A stretch of DNA of 64,000 bases, from the NCBI RefSeq assembly GCF_002863865.1, contig NZ_CP022684.1, positions 4,469,990 to 4,533,989 of the forward strand. Reading direction: 5' to 3'. The position numbers were made by a program, and so were the translations under genes. Source of the DNA: Ketobacter alkanivorans. Lineage in GTDB: Bacteria; Pseudomonadota; Gammaproteobacteria; Pseudomonadales; Ketobacteraceae. The notes beneath the pieces were generated by a model. That model was not told the origin of the DNA. It did no database searches and saw only the letters and a list, made by a program, of their open reading frames with translations. Positions 35,300-43,504 of this stretch are shown in pieces. Numbering within the stretch: the stretch's first letter is position 1; the number at the start of each line of letters is the position of its first letter.

Positions 35300-38239
35300 G
35301 TGACCCCAGTGAAAAACCAGCTTCAAGTTGATGATATTCAAGCCCACCTAATCCGCAGTGCACGCCCTGCCGCTGCACGCTACTTTTTTCTGACGATTAC
35401 CGATCCGATGGTTTTTTCCCGCTTTATCACCTCTCGGGCGTTTGGTCAGTTGCTGCTGTCGGACAGTGATATCCATTTAAAGCAGGGGGCTCATTTGCAC
35501 AACCCTTGTTTTATCAATATCGCTTTTTCTTTCAGTGGGCTGGTGCGTTTGGGGTTGCCTGCTGATGTGTTGTCTCAGTTTTCACCTGCGTTCAAAGCGG
35601 GAATGGCAGAACGAGCTTCCTTTATCGGTGACCAATGGCAGGATAGCCCTTATAAATGGGAGGGGTTCTATGGTAGTCGCCATGTTCATGCATTGCTGGC
35701 AGTGAATTATATGCCGTGGCTGGCTGAGGATTTCGTGGTGCCGGAACAGTGGAGCGAGGAGGAGCAACAAAGGCATTTTGCCTGTCTGGATGAATGCGTT
35801 GGCCAACTGCAGCAGGCCCAGGAGTTTCCCGGGAGTCAGTGTTTATGTGTCGAGCAGGCTCATGTGATACGGCACCAGTTTCAGGTTAAGGAGCACTTCG
35901 GTTTTGCTGATGGTGTTTCGCAGCCACGGATTTACGATGGTATGCCCGGTAGTGGCGTGGCGGGGAAAAAAGTAACCAACGATGGCCCCTGGGAGCCATT
36001 GGCAGCCGGTGAGTTCGTCATGGGATATTACGATGAACTGGGCCTGAAGAATCAGCGAGAGCAGGGGGATGGCAGGCTGAACCCGGTATTGCCTCCTGCG
36101 CGGGATGCCGCGATCGCTGCGTTCAATCGATTAACCATGAATGGTTCGTTTTTGGTGTATCGCAAACTGGAGCAAGATGTGGTGGCCTTTCGCACTACGT
36201 GTGCATCGGATCCAGGTTTGGATGAAAAGCTGGTAGGGCGCAAGTTGGATGGCACGCCGCTAATTAATGGCAAGCCTGCCCCTAAAGAGAACGACTTTGA
36301 TTTTGCTGATGACCCCCATGGTGAGCAATGCCCGTTTGCCTCTCATGTACGCAGGGTGAACCCGAGGTTGACGTTGAATGCGGAGCTGGACAATGGCACT
36401 GCACTGGTGGATCAGCATCGTATTATTCGTCGTGGTATGGCCTATGGCCCCTTTATTGAGCCTGGTGCCTGTGTCGATTCTGTGTCCGCTGAGCCCAGAG
36501 GGTTGCACTTTTTCTGCTACAACACACGCATCGATTCCCAGTTTGAGTTTATTCAAAAAAATTGGATCAATAATTGTGATTTCATGCATATGACCGGCCC
36601 GATTCTTGATCCCATCGTGGGCTGTCGCAGTGATCAGGACGCGGGTCAATTTACATTGAGCCGCAAACAGGAGCCTAAGTTTGGCTTGAAGCAGTATGTG
36701 CATCTCAAAGGCGGCGAATATTTCTTTACCCCCGGCCGGAAGGCCTTGGGGTTGATAGCGGGGCTGGCGCAACCTTTAAATCCGTTTCAAATGGCCAAGC
36801 AGCATATCGAACCTTTTGATTCAGACAACGGAGATCCATTGGATGTCCGCCGTTATGTGGATGCCGCTCAGCTAATGGGCGGCAAGCGTTTTGTGAAGCT
36901 ATGGGTTAAGGCAGGCACTCAGCAAACGCCTTATTATTATTTTGCACACCCAGACGATGTTGTGAGCATTCTTGGGCAGCCTAGCCTGTTTACCAATGAT
37001 CTTTATGCCAAGCGTATTTATCGGTTAACAGGGGGTGAAATGCTGTTATCGCGCGCTGATACTGCAGATCGCCAGCAATTGAAACAGCAGAGTTGGAAGC
37101 GACTGCAGCCCCAGGGGTATGCTGCCAGGTTGAAAGCGGTTCTGCGGCCTGCACTGGATGATGTTGTCAGCGAGTTTACCCGCACTGGGATGTTGGATCT
37201 GGTGGAAGGTCTGGCCCGGCGCTTACCTCTTGCGGTGCTGAATGGGTATTACGGTGTGTCGTCACCGCAGGGTGATCCAGGGCAGCTGTTGTCTAAAACG
37301 CAATTGGCTCACTTCTATGATCGTACTGATTTTAATGATTTACCGCGGGTGTGGCAGCAGCGTTATGCTGATTATGGTTTCAGCTCCACGCCGGATCAAA
37401 CGTTGATGTTTTGGGTGCGAATGTTGTTTCTGGAAGTGTTTTTGAATCAGTACAACGTGGGCTTTATTTCTCGGCTGGCCAAAAACGCCACGGCAGAGTT
37501 GATACCCCATCTTGAGCAACAGATTCTGCTGCGCATTAACGCAGGCACTGAATCAAGTGCTGAATCATACACCCTTATGCAGGGGCTTATCTCCATGTAT
37601 AAGCAGGATTATGGGTTATCCGGTGATGCTTTGGTCAAGGCGGTGGGGCAGAGCCTGCTTGAGGTCATGGTAGGTAGCACCGATACCACCGCCAAGGGCA
37701 TCACTATGGTGGTAAAAACCCTCTTGGATTTGGGTAAGGATCTGGTAGGTGGGCTGAAGTTTTTGATTCGGGATAATAAACCGGGGGTGTCATTGCTTAC
37801 CCAATGGTTAGGGGCGAAAGACCAGCAGCGGGCGGCATTGGAAGACTTGGTGGATACCGCGTTGAACCAGGTTATTGTTACCTGTCTTCGGATTAACCCT
37901 GTTGCTCCACTGCTGCCGCGTTATTGCACGAATGGGGCTACGTACACGACATCGGTTGGCGAAGTGTTGAATATCGAAGCCGGTGCGGTGGTGTGCCTGG
38001 TACCTCAGGTTACGTTGGGAAGCCATTTACACATGAAGGTCAGTTCAGAGCATGAACGCTTTATCTTTATGGATGACACGCCCCATGCCTGTATGGGGCA
38101 TCAGATTGCTATGTTGGAAATCAGGGAGGCGTTAAAGCTGCTGTTGCGGCTGCCTCAGGTTCGGCCAGCGGCTGGGGTGGCGGGTATTATGACTGAAAAA
38201 TACCGTATGCCAGCCAGTATGATGTTGCGCTGTGGTTGA
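35300..38239 (+). CDS. DyP-type peroxidase / cytochrome P450-like fusion
   Basis: 979 residues from GTG 35300 (GGGAG eight bases before). The N-terminal half (about 1-490) is a dye-decolorising peroxidase domain: 'FGFADGVSQPRIYDG' (GxxDG, about residue 200), 'CPFASHVRRVNPR' with the presumed haem-ligand His (about 347), 'RRGMAYGP' and 'RGLHFFCYNTRIDSQFEFIQ'. The C-terminal half (about 500-979) is P450-like: an I-helix pattern 'GSTDTTAKG' (about 791) and the Cys-ligand loop 'FMDDTPHACMGHQIA' with Cys931. The K-helix reads T861-x-x-R864 where P450s have Glu-x-x-Arg. Two haems in one chain recall eukaryotic dioxygenase-P450 oxylipin synthases, so tandem oxidation/rearrangement of a lipid is plausible. 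No signal peptide. Confidence 0.85.
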   Translation: MTPVKNQLQVDDIQAHLIRSARPAAARYFFLTITDPMVFSRFITSRAFGQLLLSDSDIHLKQGAHLHNPCFINIAFSFSGLVRLGLPADVLSQFSPAFKAGMAERASFIGDQWQDSPYKWEGFYGSRHVHALLAVNYMPWLAEDFVVPEQWSEEEQQRHFACLDECVGQLQQAQEFPGSQCLCVEQAHVIRHQFQVKEHFGFADGVSQPRIYDGMPGSGVAGKKVTNDGPWEPLAAGEFVMGYYDELGLKNQREQGDGRLNPVLPPARDAAIAAFNRLTMNGSFLVYRKLEQDVVAFRTTCASDPGLDEKLVGRKLDGTPLINGKPAPKENDFDFADDPHGEQCPFASHVRRVNPRLTLNAELDNGTALVDQHRIIRRGMAYGPFIEPGACVDSVSAEPRGLHFFCYNTRIDSQFEFIQKNWINNCDFMHMTGPILDPIVGCRSDQDAGQFTLSRKQEPKFGLKQYVHLKGGEYFFTPGRKALGLIAGLAQPLNPFQMAKQHIEPFDSDNGDPLDVRRYVDAAQLMGGKRFVKLWVKAGTQQTPYYYFAHPDDVVSILGQPSLFTNDLYAKRIYRLTGGEMLLSRADTADRQQLKQQSWKRLQPQGYAARLKAVLRPALDDVVSEFTRTGMLDLVEGLARRLPLAVLNGYYGVSSPQGDPGQLLSKTQLAHFYDRTDFNDLPRVWQQRYADYGFSSTPDQTLMFWVRMLFLEVFLNQYNVGFISRLAKNATAELIPHLEQQILLRINAGTESSAESYTLMQGLISMYKQDYGLSGDALVKAVGQSLLEVMVGSTDTTAKGITMVVKTLLDLGKDLVGGLKFLIRDNKPGVSLLTQWLGAKDQQRAALEDLVDTALNQVIVTCLRINPVAPLLPRYCTNGATYTTSVGEVLNIEAGAVVCLVPQVTLGSHLHMKVSSEHERFIFMDDTPHACMGHQIAMLEIREALKLLLRLPQVRPAAGVAGIMTEKYRMPASMMLRCG

Positions 38240-38248
38240 TGTGGCGGT

Positions 38249-41200
38249 CTACACTATTCGTTCTTTCAGCTGGCTGAGTTTATCCTGAAACAGGCGGTGA
38301 TCGGTACGAACGGCAAACTCGCTGGCTAATTCCAGATACACCTGACTGTTATCGAGATCCTCCCGTTTTTGGAGTTGTTCGACTGCGTAGGTTGCGGTGT
38401 TGAAGCCGAGTAACGCCATGTTCTTCTGGTTTGCAATATCCAGGCTGATGTCGATCAGTTTGTCGGCCTGTAGTTGTTGATCCATGGCGTTGTGCACCTT
38501 GGCCAGGGTCAGGCAGGCCCAGCCATGATGAGCCTTTTCATTGGTTTCTTTTGTGATGGTGAAGGCCTTGCGAGCATACAGATGTGCCTTATCGTAATCT
38601 TTTAACGCCAGTTGCAGTTCTGCCATGGCCTTGAACAGGTAAAACCATGTATAGCGTCCACCTTTTCGGTAACAGCTCGGTTGTACGGTGTGTTCCAATA
38701 TTTTTTCAGCCAGCGTAAGTTCTCCGCTGCCGATCAAAGCTTCCCCCAGTTTTGCGGAAACGGCGGGTACCATGGTGTGGATAGCAAACTCATCGCAAAT
38801 GGTGAGGGCGCTGTCCAGGATGCTGCGTGCCGACTGATAGTCGCCAATGGACAACAGGTAGTAGCCATAAGTATCAAAAATCATGGCTTTGGAGTAGGGG
38901 TGTTGTGCGCCTTCGGCAATCTCGATGCCTCTGCGGATCATTTTTTCGGCTTCCGTCAGCTGTCCGAGTTCTACCAGGCTGTTTCCGTAAAATGTACGAC
39001 AGAACACGCTGGGGTAGCCGCTCCATCCCAATCGGCTGACTTCCATATCACCGGTTAACGCATTCAATATGCGCTTTTCCAGGTGGATACAGTCTTCGAA
39101 ATCCCCCATGGCATGATACACCATGGCCAGGTTGTAATCGGCTGCGATTTGCAACGGCGTGTGGTGGATTTCGTGGGCAAGCTCTACGGCGCGGCTGGAC
39201 GCAGTGAAGGCTTCGCCATGTTTGCCCACCATCCAGAGCGCATTGGTAAGCTGACACAAAATGGAGCATGTGCGTTTGGGTTCACCCACGGCATCGCACA
39301 GTTTTTCTGCCTCCTTCAGGTCGCGTACCAGGCGATCTTGTTCACCCAGTGGAATGAGGGCGTTCATTCCCACCGCCAGAAAATCAATTCGCTGGCCCAG
39401 TGTGTCCTTGTTCAGTGGAAGGTGGCGCAATGCCTCCAGCCCACGATCCAGTAATAATACCGCTTGGTGATGTGAGGAGCGGCCAATGGCGTGATAGCAG
39501 GCTTTCAGGTAGTACTCTACCGCCTTATGCCAATACTGGCCCAGGTAGGCGTGCTCGGCCAACCGGTAAATGTGTTCTTCGAGGCGCTCTTTGAAAAGCG
39601 ATTCAATGGCATTGACCAGGCTGGCGTGGGTGAGTCGCTTGCGTTCTCTGGGAATGGAATCATAGGTTACTTGATGTACCAGGGCGTGTTTAAACTGGTA
39701 ATCATCATTGATCAAATCGTTAACCTGGACCACTAACCCGGATTCCACCAGTTCGTCGATGGCGTGTTTTGCATAATCACGGGGGATGTCTGTGATGTAG
39801 TCTAACAGGGTGGTGGAAAACCGCTGTCCAATGGCTGATGCGGCTTGCAATATGTTTTTGGCCAGCTTGGAGCGCCGATCAATGCGGGTTGATATTACCG
39901 AGTGGATGGTGAGCGGCAATGAATCCGGCAGGCTGTCCAGGCCCGATGTGTAGTGTCCCGGCTCGCCCCATATCAAGTTGCTGTCCATGAGGTGATGGAT
40001 CATTTCTTCAATATAGAGTGGGTTGCCTTCACAGCGTTTACCGATTTCGCTGCGTAAGGAGGCAAGGCTGCCGTCTTTACCCAGTACACCTTTCAGGTAA
40101 TCGCTGGACTCCAGGTCGGTAAATGGCTTCAGTTCCTGGAGGCTAACATTGTCATTAACCCAGCTGGCCTGGTACTCGGGTCGATAGGTCACTATCAACA
40201 TGATGCTGTGCTCGTGTATCGATTCGATCAGTTGTTCCAGCAGGGTTTGGCTCTCACTGTCGATCCAATGTAAATCTTCCAGCAGAATCACCAGCGGCTT
40301 ATGGCTGGCCAGCTCCTCCAGCAGGGCCCGGAATGCTTTGCGCGCCTGTTGGCGTTTTTGTACCGGCTCCAGACTGTTCCAGCTCTTGTTCTGTATGGGT
40401 AGATCCAGCAGAAAATGATAGACAGAGAGGTGCTTGGTTACGGTCTCACTCATGTGGGAGACCCGGTCTCTGAGTTTTTGGGCGATGTCTAATTGTGAGT
40501 CTGAATCCTGTACGTTGAGCCAGCAGCGCATGATGTCGGAGAAGGGCAGATAGGCTGTACTGCGATTATGTGAATCGCAGGCGGTGCCGAGTATATTGAA
40601 CTGAACTGGGTCTATCTCCTGCAAAAAGCGTGAAACAAGTCGTGATTTACCGACTCCTGGTTCGGCACACAAAGCAACGCAGCGACCCCCATGTTCACGA
40701 GTGTCATGCAGGTTCTGGCGGAACAGGTTCAGTTCTTTGATTCGGCCGACAAAGGGTGTATCCCCTAGTTTGCTGTCGTGTTCGCCTTCCTGTCGGATGC
40801 GGCTTTGTATTTGGTATATCTCTACCGGGCCTTCCAGCCCTTTTACCTCGGTTGGGCCGACCTCTATGACGTTGATCAGTTTCTGAGCGGCACGATAAGT
40901 CTCTTTGGAGATCACCGCCGTGTTGGGGGAAGCCAACACTTCCATCCGATGGGCCAAGTATACGGTTGGCCCCAGGGCTTCATAATCCACCGAGAAGTCA
41001 TTGTAAAACGGCTTCATTAATACTTCGCCGGAGTGAATGCCTATGCGGACAGCTATACGGGTGTTTTCGAATTCTGCTTGTATGGCCTTGAGCATATCCA
41101 GGGCTGCGTAGCACGCCCGCACAGCGTGATCTTCATAGGATACCGGGGCACCAAAGATCACCATCATGCCATCACCGTCAACGCGATTGATCATTCCGCC

Positions 41201-41470
41201 ATAACGATGGGCGTTTTGCTTGAGGGTGGTAATGGTGGGATCCAGGTAATCGGCGCTGTCTTCGGCTTTCAGTTTGTGGATCAGGTGAACGGAGTTGGTG
41301 ATGTCCACAAACAGGATGGAGACTTTTTTCAGCTCGGATTGCAGATCTTTAGTCAGAGGTGCAGAAAACGCACCATCGGCAGTGGGAGGCTGTACAGATA
41401 ATGTGCTTCCACACTGATAACAAAAGGTGTGAAAAGCGGGGTTATCAGACCCACAAGTTTGACATCGCAT
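38249..41470 (-). CDS. Class III cyclase-domain / AAA ATPase / TPR signalling protein
   Basis: About 1073 residues from ATG 41470 ('MRCQTCGSDNP'); the longer frame to 41518 adds 16 residues with no support. Order: zinc ribbon with two CxxC pairs (1-25), adenylate/guanylate cyclase domain (about 45-215; 'VSILFVDITNSVHL', 'RVDGDGMMVIFG'), AAA ATPase with Walker A 'CAEPGVGKSRLV' (about 255) and 'LVILLEDLHWID', then a long TPR array to the end. The cyclase core retains a metal-binding Asp in 'FVDIT' and the Asp of 'DGDGMM'. Such proteins may make cAMP under control of the STAND-like ATPase. It is convergent with the DyP-P450 gene, ends 10 bases apart. Confidence 0.9.
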   Translation of the reverse strand: MRCQTCGSDNPAFHTFCYQCGSTLSVQPPTADGAFSAPLTKDLQSELKKVSILFVDITNSVHLIHKLKAEDSADYLDPTITTLKQNAHRYGGMINRVDGDGMMVIFGAPVSYEDHAVRACYAALDMLKAIQAEFENTRIAVRIGIHSGEVLMKPFYNDFSVDYEALGPTVYLAHRMEVLASPNTAVISKETYRAAQKLINVIEVGPTEVKGLEGPVEIYQIQSRIRQEGEHDSKLGDTPFVGRIKELNLFRQNLHDTREHGGRCVALCAEPGVGKSRLVSRFLQEIDPVQFNILGTACDSHNRSTAYLPFSDIMRCWLNVQDSDSQLDIAQKLRDRVSHMSETVTKHLSVYHFLLDLPIQNKSWNSLEPVQKRQQARKAFRALLEELASHKPLVILLEDLHWIDSESQTLLEQLIESIHEHSIMLIVTYRPEYQASWVNDNVSLQELKPFTDLESSDYLKGVLGKDGSLASLRSEIGKRCEGNPLYIEEMIHHLMDSNLIWGEPGHYTSGLDSLPDSLPLTIHSVISTRIDRRSKLAKNILQAASAIGQRFSTTLLDYITDIPRDYAKHAIDELVESGLVVQVNDLINDDYQFKHALVHQVTYDSIPRERKRLTHASLVNAIESLFKERLEEHIYRLAEHAYLGQYWHKAVEYYLKACYHAIGRSSHHQAVLLLDRGLEALRHLPLNKDTLGQRIDFLAVGMNALIPLGEQDRLVRDLKEAEKLCDAVGEPKRTCSILCQLTNALWMVGKHGEAFTASSRAVELAHEIHHTPLQIAADYNLAMVYHAMGDFEDCIHLEKRILNALTGDMEVSRLGWSGYPSVFCRTFYGNSLVELGQLTEAEKMIRRGIEIAEGAQHPYSKAMIFDTYGYYLLSIGDYQSARSILDSALTICDEFAIHTMVPAVSAKLGEALIGSGELTLAEKILEHTVQPSCYRKGGRYTWFYLFKAMAELQLALKDYDKAHLYARKAFTITKETNEKAHHGWACLTLAKVHNAMDQQLQADKLIDISLDIANQKNMALLGFNTATYAVEQLQKREDLDNSQVYLELASEFAVRTDHRLFQDKLSQLKERIV

Positions 41471-41633
41471 AGAAAGCTCTCGAATCCTGTCCTTTAGACT
41501 CGCGCAGCGGATAAGCACCGTTTAAGACCCCAGTATTCGGCGAGCGGGATCATTATTGCACTAGTGGTATTAATGTTCCTTGAGTATAAACCGGGGGACT
41601 TAGGATGCCAATCGTTGAAATCAGCCTTGCAGC

Positions 41634-41846
41634 TCAGCCTGTAGTTTGGCGAAAACTCACAGGAAATCCGTAAAAATAAGACGGAACCGGGGCGGTTATT
41701 GCCGCGGGGTTGCAGTTGGTGAGGACAACAATGATGTGCCCGTTGGGTGTGCGGGAGGCCTGAACATGGACAATACCCTCATACTGTAACCAGCGTTGGG
41801 CTTGTTCCAGAGCGGACTGGATGTCGAGTTTTACTGCTTGCATGAT
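41634..41846 (-). CDS. Small conserved-looking protein, function unknown
   Basis: 70 residues from ATG 41846 (AGGTAA six bases before). 'LDIQSALEQAQRWLQ' is an amphipathic helix followed by two strands ('IVHVQASRT', 'GHIIVVLTN') and a Pro/Ala/Tyr-rich tail. A longer frame to 41930 exists but lacks a ribosome site and runs into a terminator. I recognise no family. It lies downstream of that terminator, so its promoter must be within 41847-41903. Confidence 0.5.
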   Translation of the reverse strand: MMQAVKLDIQSALEQAQRWLQYEGIVHVQASRTPNGHIIVVLTNCNPAAITAPVPSYFYGFPVSFRQTTG

Positions 41847-41903
41847 ATTACCTGTAATGAACTCGGTATTATCCCCAATAAGCCGGACCCATTTTATAGA
41901 GTT

Positions 41904-41943
41904 AAAAAAGTGTTGGTAAGGGGCTCGCATCCCTTACCAACAC
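41904..41943 (-). terminator. Strong Rho-independent terminator
   Basis: GTGTTGGTAAGGG (41943-41931 on the minus strand) and its exact complement (41922-41910) form a perfect 13-bp stem with an 8-base loop; six T's follow (41909-41904). It reads leftwards and ends either the GAF-gene transcript or a short RNA from the 41944-42169 gap. Confidence 0.9.
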
Positions 41944-42169
41944 GATACTGGCCGTGCCAGAGCATCCGTACTCATGGCCAGTTGGTGCTCGCATAGTTGT
42001 GATATCCCCAGATATGAAACCCAGGGAAGATACTCAAGAACGAAGGTGCTCGCGGTGTTCTTAAGCATCTGATTTACATGGTAGTAGTATTTGTCGGTGT
42101 TTTTTATTAGCAAAGTACCGCTGCATTTTGTGAAAAAATACCAAAATTGCAGAATGGGTTATGTTGTGA
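41944..42169 (-). other. Non-coding gap that may encode a small RNA
   Basis: About 226 bases between the GAF-protein stop and the terminator, without a credible gene. On the minus strand the 9-mer GCGAGCACC occurs twice (in 'CCGCGAGCACC' and 'ATGCGAGCACC'), and a near-copy, GCGAGCCCC, falls in the terminator loop. A weak promoter-like pair TTGCTA-N17-ATACTA lies near 42085-42115. The repeated motif plus terminator would suit a small RNA, but a long 3' UTR of the GAF gene is equally possible. Confidence 0.25.
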
Positions 42170-43381
42170 TCACTTTTGCCCCGCGCCAGACCGGGTTTGC
42201 GGCTGATCGGGTTGCCCATGCACCAGCATGTCGTTTTCCAGCGTCATGGCTGCGTAAGATGCCAGGCCATTCACCAGTGGTTCCAGGGTGGGAGAGAAGG
42301 GAATAATCTCTTGAGTGAACGTATTGCGGGCATTGATCAGTTGCATAACCCCGATGACTTCCTGGGCATGATTGAGCAGTGGCACGCTGAGGAAAGATTT
42401 CGAGTGATAGTTGTACTGCTGGTCGAAGTTCCTCATCCCGGAGAAATCAAATGTGGTGTTGTTATAGGCATCATCAATGTTGACCACCTGCTTGCTGATG
42501 GCGGTGAAGGTGGCCACATTCTGCAGGTTGGGTTCGCCGTTCTCTGTGAGTAGCAGCGGGGCGATGTCCTGTGTTGCGGATTCCAGCGCACTATATGACA
42601 GGTTAAGGGAGGAGTTCTTCAGTGCGACAAATTCCAGGCGGGCAGGGGCATCCTGCCGGAACCAGTAGATGGTGCCGCCGTCGGCTTTGGTTGCGCGCAT
42701 GGCTTCATCCAGCACCCGTTCGAAGATGGCGTCGGTTTGTTTCGGTTGAGACAGACGCACCAAGAGCTCCCCCTCCGCGTGCTCGAGCTTAGCGCTTTCC
42801 AGAATCGTTGCCAGTAGCGCTGCCAGCGCTTCGATGACAGAGATCTGACTGTCGGAGTAGTGCGCCACTGTGCCTGACAAGGGGTTTTGCGGGTTAACAA
42901 GCTGGATGACGCCCAGTACGCGCTTGTTGGGTTTGATAATCGGGACTGACAGCACTGAACGGGTCCGATAATCAAACAGGTCGTCAAAGGATTTGATGCC
43001 GCTGATGTTGAATTGATTGGAGCTATACACGTCTTCTACGCACACCGATTTGCCTTGCAGGGCGCAATAGGCCGCAATGCTGTGGGTCTGGTTGTTGTCG
43101 GAGTCGGTATCGTGGATCTGAATTGGCGTTAGCGCAGACTGTCCGGGTTCGCAGAATTTTTGACTGAGACCCAGAGAGTTGTTCTGAATCATGGCGTAGT
43201 CCAATCGTGGACCGGCTTCGTCTTCTTCCAGCAAATAGAGCGTGGCACCATCGCAGTGGGTGATTTGCTGGCATTCATTGAGGATGCTGCTGAACAGCTT
43301 CCATTTGTCCGTTTCAGTGGAAAGGGAGCGTGTCAGGTTAATAAGACGCCAGAAGAAAGCGTCTTGATGGAAAATGGCCAT
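42170..43381 (-). CDS. Tandem GAF-domain protein
   Basis: 403 residues with two GAF domains (about 20-190 and 210-390), each bearing the same pattern: 'FLLE/WFRQD', then 'FNISGIKSFDDLFDYRTRSVLSVPI' and 'FDFSGMRNFDQQYNYHSKSFLSVPL' regions, and 'GVIQLVNPQN' / 'GVMQLINARN'. The duplication is internal. No output domain is present, so it probably regulates a partner such as the cyclase-AAA-TPR protein nearby. GAF domains of this type bind cyclic nucleotides or other small ligands; the ligand is not evident. Confidence 0.88.
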   Translation of the reverse strand: MAIFHQDAFFWRLINLTRSLSTETDKWKLFSSILNECQQITHCDGATLYLLEEDEAGPRLDYAMIQNNSLGLSQKFCEPGQSALTPIQIHDTDSDNNQTHSIAAYCALQGKSVCVEDVYSSNQFNISGIKSFDDLFDYRTRSVLSVPIIKPNKRVLGVIQLVNPQNPLSGTVAHYSDSQISVIEALAALLATILESAKLEHAEGELLVRLSQPKQTDAIFERVLDEAMRATKADGGTIYWFRQDAPARLEFVALKNSSLNLSYSALESATQDIAPLLLTENGEPNLQNVATFTAISKQVVNIDDAYNNTTFDFSGMRNFDQQYNYHSKSFLSVPLLNHAQEVIGVMQLINARNTFTQEIIPFSPTLEPLVNGLASYAAMTLENDMLVHGQPDQPQTRSGAGQK

Positions 43382-43504
43382 GGGGGACTCCTGAATGAGC
43401 TGATGTCATCAGTTTAGTACGTGATGACGACTTCAGGCGTTCCCCAGTGTTAAATTGCTCACTTAGACATAATCCCTGCTCGTAGTTTGAGCAATATTGT
43501 GACG

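Noticed and set aside
35300..38239. Reading the 979-residue gene as two genes joined by a sequencing error
   Set aside because: The frame is continuous, the linker is coding-like, and no internal start with a good ribosome site was seen at the junction.
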